Assembly: GCA_963811605.1 (NCBI GenBank) | Contig: CAWESA010000013.1 | Location: forward strand, 62,001 to 126,000 | DNA: 64,000 bases | Direction: 5' to 3' | Origin: CAVQLX01 sp963811605 | GTDB lineage: Bacteria; Desulfobacterota; Binatia; DP-6 | Shown: piece by piece, positions 1 to 10,660 of the stretch | How the letters are laid out: each line of letters begins with the position of its first letter | Numbering within the stretch: position 1 is the first letter of the stretch | Program-made: the position numbers and the translations under genes | Notes under the pieces: generated by a model | What the model was told of the DNA's origin: nothing | Databases searched by the model: none | The model's input: only the letters and a program-made list of their open reading frames with translations

Positions 1-1
1 C

Positions 2-1330
2 CTGCTCGCCGCCGGTCCGGCGTTCTGGTGGGCGTTTCCCCTCGTGCTCGCCGGCCAGCTCCTGGTCGCCTGCGTCTTCGCCGAACTGGCCTCCCGCTGG
101 CCGTACGAAGGCAGCGTCTACCAGTGGGCGCGGCACGTGCACGGGACCACGGCGGGGTGGTTCGCCGGCTGGGCATACATGTGGGGACTGACCATCGCCC
201 TCTCCACCCTGTCGTACGGGGCCGCGGGGTTCATGCTCCAGGCGCTCGGCGTGACCGAGCCCGGCAAGTGGGTCACGGTGACGACCGCTCTGGGCGTGGT
301 CGCCCTCGGCAGCCTCGCGAACATCGTCGGCCGCCGTACGCTCAAGCTCCTCGTCGCCGCCAGCCTGACGTGCGAGGTCCTCGCGTCGGTGGGCCTCGGC
401 ACGATCCTGCTCCTCTTCTACCGCCGGAGTCCCGTCGGCATCCTGTTCGACGGCATGGAGAGCACGCACGGGGGGCCCTGGGCGTCGGGCCTCCTGCTCG
501 CCGCCGCCTACGTCGGGTGGTCGTTCATGGGCTTCGAGGCGGCGGGCTCGATCGCCGAGGAGGTGGAGGACGCCGAGCGGGCCGTGCCCATGGCCCTCAT
601 CCTCGGGCTGCTCTCCGTCGGCGTCGTCGTGATGTTCGCCGGCGCCGCCCTGATCCTCGCCATTCCCGACCTGCACGCCGTGATGGCAGGGCGGGTCGCG
701 GACCCCGTCAGCGCCACGCTGGTGGCACACCTCGGCCCGGTCGTCGGCCGGCCCATGCTGATCATGTTCGTGATCGGCTTCGTCGCCAGCTTCCTCGCCG
801 TGCAGGCCGCCGTGTCGCGCGCGATCTGGGCGTTCGCACGCGATCGCGCGCTGCCCGGCTGGCAGCACATCGGCCGGCTCGCGGGGCCCGAGCGGCTGCC
901 GGTGAATGCGATCGCGCTCTCCGGAACCGGCGCGGCGGTGTTCGTCCTCCTGTCCGGATCGACCCTGTTCGCGATGCTGGTGAACTTCGCCACCGTCGGC
1001 TTCTACGTCTCGTACGGCATCCCGGTGTGGGCCGCCGCGCGCGCACACCTGCGCGGCGCCTGGCGGCCGGGGGTCTTCAGCCTTGGCCGCTTCAGCGCGC
1101 CGGTGACGTACGGCGCCGCACTCTGGCTGCTCGTGGAGACCGTCAACATCTGCTGGCCGCGCCGGACCGGGCAGCCCTGGTACATCGAATGGAGCATGGT
1201 GATCATGCCGAGCATCGTCGGGCTCGTCGGCGTCCTGCTGTACGCGGCGTGGTCGCGGCGGATCATGCCGTCGTGGTCGCCTGCCGGAGCCGACGTCGCG
1301 TCTCGCGGCCGGCCCGCCGACGGCGACTAG
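2..1330 (+). CDS. APC-family amino acid/polyamine permease, 5' end outside window
   Basis: The reading frame is open from base 2, so the N-terminus lies beyond the left edge; a GTG at 44 is internal, not the likely start. About 440 residues are visible, rich in hydrophobic segments with short polar loops, ten or more predicted membrane spans. The opening stretch with ELASRWPYEGSVYQW resembles the TM2-TM3 region of the amino acid-polyamine-organocation superfamily (eukaryotic-type GABA/choline permeases of the AAT/ACT group), and the later GFEAAGSIAEEV is the usual TM6-loop signature. Such proteins import amino acids or amines by proton symport in the inner membrane. The substrate cannot be assigned. 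The stop codon overlaps that of the convergent aminotransferase through a shared CTAG. Confidence 0.85.
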   Translation: MLAAGPAFWWAFPLVLAGQLLVACVFAELASRWPYEGSVYQWARHVHGTTAGWFAGWAYMWGLTIALSTLSYGAAGFMLQALGVTEPGKWVTVTTALGVVALGSLANIVGRRTLKLLVAASLTCEVLASVGLGTILLLFYRRSPVGILFDGMESTHGGPWASGLLLAAAYVGWSFMGFEAAGSIAEEVEDAERAVPMALILGLLSVGVVVMFAGAALILAIPDLHAVMAGRVADPVSATLVAHLGPVVGRPMLIMFVIGFVASFLAVQAAVSRAIWAFARDRALPGWQHIGRLAGPERLPVNAIALSGTGAAVFVLLSGSTLFAMLVNFATVGFYVSYGIPVWAAARAHLRGAWRPGVFSLGRFSAPVTYGAALWLLVETVNICWPRRTGQPWYIEWSMVIMPSIVGLVGVLLYAAWSRRIMPSWSPAGADVASRGRPADGD

Positions 1331-2550
1331 CCGCGGCCCGTGACCTCGAGGAAGGCGCTCTTGAAGCGCTCCATGTCCGGCGCACTGCCGATCGAGACCC
1401 GGACGTGCGTCGGCCATACCGGCCACGGACGACCGATGTACACCTTGCGCCGCTTGAGCCCCTCGACCACCTCCAGGGTGGGCATGCCTGCGTCGACCAT
1501 GAGGTGATTGGCGACCGACGGCGTGTAGCGAAAGCCGTGCGCGTCGAAGAAGCGCTTCACGTCGTCGCGGCGCTGCGCGTTGCCGCGCTTGCGCGCCGCG
1601 ATGAGCTCGGTCTCGCCGAGCGCCGCATGCGCGGCGGCCATCGCGGTGGCGGGCATCGCCCCCGTGTTCCACGGCGTCATGCGCGCCAGCAGATCCTTGC
1701 GCCCGATCGCAAAGCCCGCGCGCAGCCCGGCCATGCCGTAGATCTTCGAGAAGGTGCGCAGGAGGACGACGTTCTTCTCCGCGCGCACCAGGTCGCTGCC
1801 GCGCGGCTCGTCGCACAGGTGGACGTACGCCTCGTCGAGCAGCACCACGGAACCGGGCGGGGCGGCGGCGACCAGCGCCTCGATGTCCGCGCGTGGCGTC
1901 ACCGTGCCGGTCGGATTGTTGGGATTGCACAGGTAGAACAGCCCGACCGGGTGCTGCCCGGATGCCGCCAGCATCGCCGGCAGGTCGTGCGACCCATCGC
2001 CACGCAGGGGCACGCGAACGACCGGAGCGCCGATGAACGTCGCGGCGGCCGCCGCCGCCTCGTAGCCCGGCTCGGCGACCACCAGGGCGCGCTGCGGCGA
2101 CGTGAACGCGATCACGGCGTGATGCAGCGCCAGGCTCGAGCCCGGGTAGACGGCGAAGTGCTCGGGCTTCAGGGTCTCCTGCGCGGCGGCGGCTTCGACC
2201 AGGCTGGCGGTCTCGGGATACTGGTAGCGGTTCCCCCGTCGCGCCGCCTCGGCCAGCGCCGCAAGTGCCCGTTCGGACGGCCCCTCGGGGAACTCGTTGG
2301 CGTTGATCTTGACCGCGTCGTCGGGGATGGCGCCGGCGTCGGAGAGCTGGGCCAGCGCACGCTCCGAGCCGAGCGGCAGGGCGGCGCCCGCGCCCAGCAG
2401 CGCGGCCACGCGGAGGAGGTGTCGGCGGCTGAAGCCGCGTGCGGCGAGGTCGTCGAGCGCGTCGCCGCCCCACTCGCCGCCGAGAGCGCGTTCCACCGAC
2501 CCGGCGCCTTTCGTCGTCACTGCTCCGGCTACCCGCCGGACCCGTAGCAC
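1327..2550 (-). CDS. Class I/II PLP aminotransferase, HisC-like, with Tat-type signal
   Basis: A 407-residue protein of aminotransferase fold type I. The segment RTFSKIYGMAGLRAGFAIG (about residues 275-293) contains the Schiff-base lysine, and CNPNNPTGT is the conserved cofactor loop. It most resembles histidinol-phosphate aminotransferases. Unlike biosynthetic HisC, residues 40-68 carry SRRHLL followed by a hydrophobic stretch ending in ALAQL, which looks like a twin-arginine export signal, so the folded enzyme may be exported. The first 40 residues make an unusually long n-region; a GTG at 2520 would give a shorter form. Tat-type HisC homologues occur in other proteobacteria, with no settled substrate. 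A role in histidine synthesis is therefore not assured. Confidence 0.8.
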   Translation of the reverse strand: MLRVRRVAGAVTTKGAGSVERALGGEWGGDALDDLAARGFSRRHLLRVAALLGAGAALPLGSERALAQLSDAGAIPDDAVKINANEFPEGPSERALAALAEAARRGNRYQYPETASLVEAAAAQETLKPEHFAVYPGSSLALHHAVIAFTSPQRALVVAEPGYEAAAAAATFIGAPVVRVPLRGDGSHDLPAMLAASGQHPVGLFYLCNPNNPTGTVTPRADIEALVAAAPPGSVVLLDEAYVHLCDEPRGSDLVRAEKNVVLLRTFSKIYGMAGLRAGFAIGRKDLLARMTPWNTGAMPATAMAAAHAALGETELIAARKRGNAQRRDDVKRFFDAHGFRYTPSVANHLMVDAGMPTLEVVEGLKRRKVYIGRPWPVWPTHVRVSIGSAPDMERFKSAFLEVTGRG

Positions 2551-2588
2551 GCGAAACGCGCGGATTCGAGGAGCGTGGCCGGGGCTCG

Positions 2589-3806
2589 CTACCGCACGGG
2601 CACCGTCACCGGGTTCGATCCCGTCACGAAGCCCGGCGACGACACCGATCCCGAGCGGCCCTCGTCGTCCTCCGCGGTGACGGTCGCGGCCACCCCGACC
2701 GGCTGGCCGGCGAAGCTCACCACCCCGGCGTCATCGGTGAAGTCGTCGTCCCCCGAACCGTCCGCATACGAGACGGTCACATCCGCGTCCGCCACCGGAT
2801 TGCCCCCGCCGTCGACCACCGTGACGTCGACGCGTGCGCCCGCCAGCGTCGTCGTGGTGCTCCCGCCGGGAACGATGGTGGTGGTGCTGGATGTCGCGTC
2901 CGGCGCGGTGCTGGTGGTGGTGGTCGTGGTCGACACGACGGCCGGCGGGGCCGCATCGGAGCGGTCGCGGAAGATGGTGTCGTCGTTGCGACGCGCCGGC
3001 GGAAACGTGTAGGTCGCGCTCCAGCACACCCCGCTGCCGCTGCGTCGCAGCTGCACCGTGAGCGGAGACGCGAGCGACGCGAGATCGGGAAGCTCGAGGT
3101 TCTCCCCCGCCGCCGCGAAGACGACCTTGGTGCGTCCGTCGCGTCGTCCCGGTCGCAGCAGGACGCCGGCGGCGCCGTCGGGCGTGCCATCGGGATTGCG
3201 ATAGCGGAAGCCGCTGCCGCGCTCCATCCAGCACCCGCGGCGTCCGCACGACCCGCCCGCGGGAACGGTGACGCTGGTGAGGAGGCCCGTGTCGTCGTAG
3301 ACGCAGAGCGCGTAGTCGGTCGCGCCGGGGGGATCGCCGAACTCGGCCTTGCTCGTCGCGGCGCCCCGCCGCCACTTCCAGAGCAGCACGTCGTTCGCGT
3401 CGTTCTCCGCGTCGCGCATGATGAGCGTCGCCCCGCCGGCCTGCTCTGGAACGCGACAGTCGGGTGCCGGGACCTCCTCGGCGTCGCACTCCCCGTCGCC
3501 GTCGCACGTCGCGGTGTCGCACAGGTCGTCGTCGTCCTCGGCCACGCACGGACTTCCGGCGGGCTCCGGCTGGCAGCTGGAGTCGCAGCAGTCACCGCCC
3601 ACCGTGTTGCCGTCGTCACATTCCTCGTCGCCCTCGATCTCGCCGTTGCCGCAGACGCCGCAGTCGGCGACGCATTCGCCGTAGTCCGGCCCGGCGCCGC
3701 CGAAGTCGATCATGCAGTCGTCGAGACAGGTCGCGCCCGCTGCGCGCGCGATCGCGAGCAAGATGAGGAGCAGGAGGACGCGCATCCGCAGCCGGATTAC
3801 GTCCAT
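2589..3806 (-). CDS. Secreted Cys-rich DUF4215-type protein with Thr-rich linker
   Basis: Start chosen at ATG 3806; another ATG at 3785 would begin directly with the hydrophobic signal segment (RVLLLLILLAIARAAG). Reading upstream to 3902 adds only basic, non-signal-like residues. After the signal peptide comes a Cys-dense region with CGNGEIEGDEECDDGNT, the hallmark of Myxococcus-type DUF4215 repeats, which in family members lie in secreted or surface proteins. A middle domain of about 180 residues is unassigned. It is followed by a Thr/Ser linker (long Thr runs) and a C-terminal stretch (VDVTVVDGGGNPVADADVTV) that looks like a Big/carboxypeptidase-regulatory-type beta-sandwich. Probably an exported adhesion or binding protein; the ligand is unknown. 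Confidence 0.75.
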   Translation of the reverse strand: MDVIRLRMRVLLLLILLAIARAAGATCLDDCMIDFGGAGPDYGECVADCGVCGNGEIEGDEECDDGNTVGGDCCDSSCQPEPAGSPCVAEDDDDLCDTATCDGDGECDAEEVPAPDCRVPEQAGGATLIMRDAENDANDVLLWKWRRGAATSKAEFGDPPGATDYALCVYDDTGLLTSVTVPAGGSCGRRGCWMERGSGFRYRNPDGTPDGAAGVLLRPGRRDGRTKVVFAAAGENLELPDLASLASPLTVQLRRSGSGVCWSATYTFPPARRNDDTIFRDRSDAAPPAVVSTTTTTTSTAPDATSSTTTIVPGGSTTTTLAGARVDVTVVDGGGNPVADADVTVSYADGSGDDDFTDDAGVVSFAGQPVGVAATVTAEDDEGRSGSVSSPGFVTGSNPVTVPVR

Positions 3807-4077
3807 CCGCCCAGGCCGGCAAGCCGTCCGATGGTCGCAGCGCGATGCAGTCCTGCCGGCCGACCGCGCCACCGATCCAGGATTCGACGGCGGCGCGGAC
3901 ACGGCGCGGCGCTCTGCGCGCGGTTCGCGTCGCGGGCATCGTCGGTCCGTGGCGCGCCGGCCGGCTGCTCGCGCACGTCCCGCAGCCGGAGTGACGCGCG
4001 GCCGGCCCGTCCTTGTCAGGAACCTGCCGGCGGGGTATCGCTTCGAGACTCCTGGTCAACACCGGAGGTTCCCTCGC

Positions 4078-4470
4078 ATGCGGGAGACGACCAAGCGCAT
4101 CGGCATCCTGGCCGTGGCGATCCTGCTGGGCGGCTGCGCGGCCATCCAGCGCGACGAGGCCAAGCAGCGGGAATCCGTCCTCACGGCGGCGGGCTTCCAG
4201 ATGAAGCTCGCCGACACGCCGGATCGGATCGCACATCTCCAGACCCTGCGGCCGTTCAAGATCGTCCCTCACATGAAGGACGGCAAGCTGCTCTACGTCT
4301 ACGCCGATCCGAAGAGCTGCAAATGCATCTTCGTGGGCGACGAGAACGCCTACCGGCGCTACCAGTCGCTCGCGTTGCAGCAGCAGCTCACCCAGGAGCA
4401 GATGATGACCGCGCAGATGAACGAGGATGCCGCCATGAACTGGGGCCTCTGGGGCCCGTTCTGGTGGTGA
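4078..4470 (+). CDS. Small predicted lipoprotein of unknown function
   Basis: A 130-residue protein with a GGAGG ribosome-binding site nine bases before ATG 4078. The N-terminus RIGILAVAILLGGCAAI is a classic lipoprotein signal with lipobox LGGC (Cys near residue 20). The mature part contains YADPKSCKCIFVGDE, with a CKC pair, then a Gln/Met-rich segment (LQQQLTQEQMMTAQMNE) and an aromatic C-terminus (WGLWGPFWW). Similar short lipoproteins occur in deltaproteobacteria without known function. It ends 13 bases before gnd and may be the first gene of that transcript. Confidence 0.7.
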   Translation: MRETTKRIGILAVAILLGGCAAIQRDEAKQRESVLTAAGFQMKLADTPDRIAHLQTLRPFKIVPHMKDGKLLYVYADPKSCKCIFVGDENAYRRYQSLALQQQLTQEQMMTAQMNEDAAMNWGLWGPFWW

Positions 4471-4483
4471 GCAGGAGGTCGCG

Positions 4484-5494
4484 ATGCAACTCGGGATGAT
4501 CGGTCTGGGGCGCATGGGCGCCAACATGGTCCAGCGCCTCATGCATGCCGGACACGAGTGCGTGGTCTACGACGTGCATCCGGAAGCGGTCCAGGCGCTG
4601 GCGAAGGAGGGCGCCACCGGCGCGACGTCGCTGGCCGACCTGGCATCGAAGCTGACGGCGCCGCGGGCCGTGTGGCTGATGGTGCCCGCCGCGATCGTCG
4701 ACCAGGAGCTGGCGCAGCTGGTCCCGCTGCTGCAACGTGACGATACCGTGATCGACGGCGGAAATTCCTACTACCACGACGACATCCGCCGCGCCGGCGA
4801 GCTCGCCTCGAAGGGCATCCATTACCTCGACGTCGGCACCAGCGGTGGCGTGTGGGGCCTCGAGCGCGGCTACTGCCAGATGATCGGCGGCGACGCCGGG
4901 GCCGTGCGCCGTCTCGACGCCATCTTCGCCGCGCTGGCGCCGGGGAAGGCCGCCGCCGGCCCCACGCCCGGCCGCACCTCGACGGGCACGGCCGAGCGGG
5001 GCTACCTCCACTGCGGCCCGTCCGGCGCAGGACACTTCGTGAAGATGGTCCACAACGGCATCGAGTACGGCCTCATGGCGGCGTACGCCGAGGGGCTCAA
5101 CATCCTGTACCAGGCGAACGCGGGCAGCCAGCAGCGCGACGTGGACGCCGAGACGACGCCACTGCGCAATCCGGAGTACTATCGCTACGACCTCGACCTG
5201 CCGGAGATCACCGAGGTGTGGCGGCGCGGCAGTGTCATCGCCTCGTGGCTGCTCGATCTGACGGCCGAGGCGCTCGCCAAGGATCCCAAGCTGGCGCAGT
5301 TCTCCGGCCGCGTGTCGGACTCGGGCGAGGGACGGTGGACCATCATGGCCGCGGTCGACGAGGGCGTCCCCGCGCCGGTGCTGAGCGCCGCCCTCTACGG
5401 CCGTTTCGCGTCGCGCGGCGAAGCCGACTACGCGGAGAAGATCCAGTCGGCGATGCGGCTGGGATTCGGCGGACATCTCGAGAAGAAGGGCTAG
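4484..5494 (+). CDS. gnd: 6-phosphogluconate dehydrogenase, short NAD-type form
   Basis: 336 residues starting at ATG 4484 behind GGAGG. The N-terminal Rossmann motif is GLGRMGANMVQRL (dinucleotide binding), followed by DGGNSYYHDD (substrate contact) and HCGPSGAGHFVKMVHNGIEY, which holds the catalytic lysine and the substrate-binding His/Asn. The length fits the short single-domain-repeat family rather than the 470-residue GndA type; the short family commonly uses NAD. The enzyme oxidatively decarboxylates 6-phosphogluconate to ribulose 5-phosphate and CO2 in the cytoplasm. It is followed after 4 bases by zwf, then tal and pgi, so the oxidative pentose phosphate pathway is encoded as a unit (pgl is not present here). 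Confidence 0.95.
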   Translation: MQLGMIGLGRMGANMVQRLMHAGHECVVYDVHPEAVQALAKEGATGATSLADLASKLTAPRAVWLMVPAAIVDQELAQLVPLLQRDDTVIDGGNSYYHDDIRRAGELASKGIHYLDVGTSGGVWGLERGYCQMIGGDAGAVRRLDAIFAALAPGKAAAGPTPGRTSTGTAERGYLHCGPSGAGHFVKMVHNGIEYGLMAAYAEGLNILYQANAGSQQRDVDAETTPLRNPEYYRYDLDLPEITEVWRRGSVIASWLLDLTAEALAKDPKLAQFSGRVSDSGEGRWTIMAAVDEGVPAPVLSAALYGRFASRGEADYAEKIQSAMRLGFGGHLEKKG

Positions 5495-5498
5495 CGAC

Positions 5499-6884
5499 AT
5501 GGCCGAGCAGTCCGACGCGCTGGTGTTCTTCGGCGCCACCGGCGACCTCGCGTACAAGAAGATCTTCCCCGCCCTCCAGGCGATGGTCCGGCGCGGCTCG
5601 CTCGACATGCCGGTGATCGGCGTCGCGAAATCGGGCTGGACGCTCGAGCAGCTCAAGGCGCGCGCACAGGACAGCCTCGAGAAGCACGGCGGCGGCGTCG
5701 ACCCCGACGCCTTCCGCAAGCTCGTCGGCATGCTGCACTACATCGACGGCGACTACGGCGATGTCGCCACCTTCACCGCGCTCCGCAAGGCGCTGGGCGA
5801 CGCGCAGCGTCCGGTGCACTACCTCGCCATCCCGCCGAGCATGTTCGAGACCGTGGGCGAGCAGCTCGCGAAGACGGGCTGTGCCAACCAGGCCCGCGTG
5901 ATCGTCGAGAAGCCGTTCGGTCGCGATCTCGCGTCGGCCCAGGAGCTCAACCGCGTCCTGCACTCGGTGTTTCCGGAGAGGGCGATCTTCCGGATCGACC
6001 ACTATCTCGGGAAGGAGCCGGTGAACAACATCCTCGTCTTCCGCTTCGCCAACTCCTTCCTCGAGCCGATCTGGAATCGCCGCTACGTGAAGAACATCGA
6101 GATCACCATGGCCGAGAGCTTCGGCGTCCAGGGGCGAGGAAAGTTCTACGAGGAGGCTGGCGCGATCCGTGACGTGGTGCAGAATCATCTCCTGCAGGTC
6201 GTGGCGTTGCTGGCCGGCGAGCCGCCCGCGAACATGGGCACCGAATGCATCCGTGACGAGCGCGCCAAGCTGCTCCAGTCCGTCCGGACGCTCCTCCCGA
6301 GTGACGTCGTGCGCGGCCAGTTCCGCGACTATCGCAAGGAGCCCGGCGTCGCCAAGGACTCGCAGGTGGAGACCTTCGCGGCCCTGCGTCTGCACATCGA
6401 CAACTGGCGCTGGGGCGGTGTCCCGGTCTTCATCCGGGCCGGCAAGTGCATGCCGGTCACGGCCACCGAGGTGATCGTCGAGCTGATCGGACCGCCGGCC
6501 TTCTTCGACGTCGATCCCGAGCACGGCAACCACTACCGGTTCCGGCTGAGCCCCGAGGTGGTGATCGGGCTCGGCACGCGCATCAAGGCGCCCGGACGGG
6601 TGTACGGCAAGACCAACTACGTCGAGCTCATCGCCCGCCACGACGCCACGGGCGACGACATGGAGCCGTACGAGCGCTTGCTGGGCGACGCCGCGCGCGG
6701 CGACGCCACGCTCTTCTCCCGCGAGGACGCGGTCGAGGAATCGTGGCGCATCGTCGATCCGATCCTCGACCAGGCCACACCCGTGCACCAATACGAGCCC
6801 GGCACCTGGGGACCGCCCCAGGCCGACCGGCTGATCGAGGGCATCGGACGCTGGGACGATCCGTCCGAGGCCTCGCTCGGATGA
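5499..6884 (+). CDS. zwf: Glucose-6-phosphate 1-dehydrogenase
   Basis: 461 residues, ATG 5499, four bases after the gnd stop. The N-terminal FFGATGDLAYKKIFPAL is the coenzyme-binding fingerprint. IVEKPFGRD and RIDHYLGKE carry the substrate-binding lysine and the catalytic histidine typical of Zwf. NRRYVKNIEITMAES and the C-terminal beta-sheet region match the family. It converts glucose 6-phosphate to 6-phosphogluconolactone with production of NAD(P)H. Slightly shorter than the usual 480-500 residues but complete. Co-transcribed with gnd, tal and pgi; tal follows after 10 bases. Confidence 0.96.
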   Translation: MAEQSDALVFFGATGDLAYKKIFPALQAMVRRGSLDMPVIGVAKSGWTLEQLKARAQDSLEKHGGGVDPDAFRKLVGMLHYIDGDYGDVATFTALRKALGDAQRPVHYLAIPPSMFETVGEQLAKTGCANQARVIVEKPFGRDLASAQELNRVLHSVFPERAIFRIDHYLGKEPVNNILVFRFANSFLEPIWNRRYVKNIEITMAESFGVQGRGKFYEEAGAIRDVVQNHLLQVVALLAGEPPANMGTECIRDERAKLLQSVRTLLPSDVVRGQFRDYRKEPGVAKDSQVETFAALRLHIDNWRWGGVPVFIRAGKCMPVTATEVIVELIGPPAFFDVDPEHGNHYRFRLSPEVVIGLGTRIKAPGRVYGKTNYVELIARHDATGDDMEPYERLLGDAARGDATLFSREDAVEESWRIVDPILDQATPVHQYEPGTWGPPQADRLIEGIGRWDDPSEASLG

Positions 6885-6894
6885 AGGAGGAGCA

Positions 6895-7980
6895 ATGAAA
6901 CCGACCGCCCAACTCCACGAGCTCGGACAGAGCCTGTGGCTCGACAACATCACCCGCAAGCTGCTGACCTCCGGGACCTTGCGGCGCTATGTCGACGAGC
7001 TCTCGATCACCGGTCTGACGTCGAACCCCACCATCTTCGATCACGCCATCAAGAGCGGCACCGACTACGACGCCGACATCCGGAGCAAGCTCGGCGCCGG
7101 CAAGTCCGGCGAGGCCCTGTTCTTCGAGCTGGCGATCGCCGACCTCACCCAGGCGGCGGCGCTCTTCGCGCCCGTGCACGAGCGCACGGACGGCGTCGAC
7201 GGCTGGGTCTCGCTCGAGGTGTCGCCGCTGCTCGCCTACGACACCCGGAGCACGATCGCCGCCGCGCAGGAGCTACACGCCCAGGCGAAGTGCCCGAACC
7301 TCTACATCAAGATCCCGGGGACCCCCGAGGGCCTGCCGGCGATCGAGGAATCCATCTTCGCCGGCGTGCCGATCAACGTCACGCTGCTGTTCTCGCGCGA
7401 TCACTACGTGGCCGCCGCCGAGGCCTACATCCGCGGCCTCGAGCGCCGGGTGGACGCCGGCCTGCGGCCCGACGTGTGCTCCGTCGCCTCGATCTTCGTG
7501 AGCCGCTGGGACAAGGCCATCATGGGGAAGGTGCCGGACGACCTGCGCGGCGAGCTCGGCATCGCGGTCGCCAAGCAGGCCTTCCGCTCGTACCGCGAGC
7601 TGCTCGACTCGCCGCGCTGGGAGCGCCTCGAGAACGCCGGCGCACGGCCGCAACGCCTGCTCTGGGCCAGCACCGGCACCAAGGATCCGGACGCGTCGGA
7701 CGTGCTCTACGTCGAGGCGCTGGCGGCACCGCTCACGGTCAACACCATGCCGGAGGAGACGCTGCTGGCGTTCGCCGACCACGGCAAGGTACGCCCCACC
7801 CTGCCCCGCGACGGTGGAGACAGCGAGACCGTGCTGAAGCGGTTCGCCGACGCCGGGGTGAACGCCGACGCCCTCGCCGCGCAGCTCCAGAAGGACGGCG
7901 CGGACGCGTTCGTCAAGTCGTGGAACGAGCTGCTGGCACGCATCGCCGAGAAGTGCGAGTCGCTCCGCAAGGCGGGCTGA
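6895..7980 (+). CDS. tal: Transaldolase
   Basis: 361 residues with a strong AAGGAGGAGC ribosome-binding site ahead of ATG 6895. The motif TGLTSNPTIFDHA near residue 40 and NLYIKIPGTPEGLPAIEESI near residue 137 (Schiff-base lysine in YIKIPGT) identify a class I transaldolase of the longer actinobacterial/cyanobacterial-type subfamily. It transfers a dihydroxyacetone unit between sedoheptulose 7-phosphate and glyceraldehyde 3-phosphate in the non-oxidative pentose phosphate branch. Its position between zwf and pgi couples it to hexose-phosphate recycling. Confidence 0.95.
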   Translation: MKPTAQLHELGQSLWLDNITRKLLTSGTLRRYVDELSITGLTSNPTIFDHAIKSGTDYDADIRSKLGAGKSGEALFFELAIADLTQAAALFAPVHERTDGVDGWVSLEVSPLLAYDTRSTIAAAQELHAQAKCPNLYIKIPGTPEGLPAIEESIFAGVPINVTLLFSRDHYVAAAEAYIRGLERRVDAGLRPDVCSVASIFVSRWDKAIMGKVPDDLRGELGIAVAKQAFRSYRELLDSPRWERLENAGARPQRLLWASTGTKDPDASDVLYVEALAAPLTVNTMPEETLLAFADHGKVRPTLPRDGGDSETVLKRFADAGVNADALAAQLQKDGADAFVKSWNELLARIAEKCESLRKAG

Positions 7981-7985
7981 CGGCG

Positions 7986-9619
<1,634 letters not shown>

Positions 9620-9623
<4 letters not shown>

Positions 9624-10660
9624 ATCGGCTCGCGAACCTCGGACTCGCGCTCCTCGCCACGTTGCTCGGTCTTGCCGTGGTCGAGGGGCTGCTGGCCTTC
9701 GGGCTGCATCACCCGGACGCGGTTCCCCGCCGCTGCCTTCCCGTGCTGCGGCAGCTCCACCTGGCGACCGAGATGCACATGCCGCAGTTCGACGCGGCGT
9801 GCGCGCGCTGGGATCCGGCGCTGACCTACACGCTCCGGCCGCCCGGCTGCACCATCGACGGGCCCGAGTTCCACGTGCGCTACGACGTCAACGCGATGGG
9901 CGTGCGCGACGGCGCGGACGCGCTCGACGCGCCCGCGATCATCGTGCTCGGCGACTCGTATGCCATGGGATGGGGAGTGGCCCGGGAGCGCGCCTTCCCC
10001 GCCGTCCTCGGCCGCCGGCTCGGCGTCCGCGTGCTGGACGCCGGGGTCTCGTCGTACGGCACGGCACGGGAGCTCGGGCTGCTTGCCCGCCTCGACCGCT
10101 CGGCGCTGCGCGCGCTCGTGGTGCAGTACTGCTGGAACGACAATCGCGAGAATCGCACCTGGGTGCGCGGGGGCGGTCGCCTGCCGACCGCCTCGCGGGC
10201 CGAGTGGGAACGCCTGGTGTCCGAGCACGCCAGCGCCCGTCGCTACTGGCCCGGCAAGTACGTGGTCACGCTGCTGACCATGCTCGCGCGCGGCGCGGGG
10301 CCGGGCCAGGCGCAGGCCCGCCCGCCGGAGGTCGACCGGGCAGCCGACGACTTCGTTGCCGTGCTCGAGGGCCATCGCGGGCTGCTGGTGGACACGCCGG
10401 TCGTCGTCCTGCCGCTGTGTGCGCGCGCGCGGGCGATGGCGGCAGCCCTGCGCGAGCGCGCCGCGACGGCTCCCGCCGGATCGGTCACGAGCAGGGTCAG
10501 CGTGGTCGAGGCGCCGCCCCACATCCGCGACCGTCAGCGCTTCACGCTCGACGGCCACCTCAATGCCGGGGGCCATCGCCGCGTGGCCCGGCTGGTGGCC
10601 GACGAGCTGCGCCGGCGCGGCCTGTTCGAGGCCGGCGAGGTCCCCGCTAGCGACCGCTGA
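9620..10660 (+). CDS. Membrane-anchored SGNH-hydrolase-like protein
   Basis: About 345 residues; start uncertain. No ATG precedes the N-terminal membrane segment (LGLALLATLLGLAVVEGLLAF). A CTG at 9620 overlaps the pgi stop as CTGA, and TTG 9662 or GTG 9677 are alternatives. After the membrane anchor comes IIVLGDSYAMGWGV, the GDS block I serine motif of SGNH/GDSL hydrolases, then QYCWNDNREN (block III-like Asn) and DGHLNAGGHRRVA with the Asp-His pair of block V. Members deacetylate or hydrolyse cell-envelope glycans or lipids outside the membrane. The substrate is unknown. Last gene of the gnd-zwf-tal-pgi run; its end overlaps the convergent superoxide dismutase by 14 bases. Confidence 0.75.

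Noticed and set aside
28..2547. An 839-residue plus-strand frame at the left end
   Set aside because: Overlaps the permease in another phase and runs antisense to the aminotransferase; composition is Arg/Pro/Gly noise.
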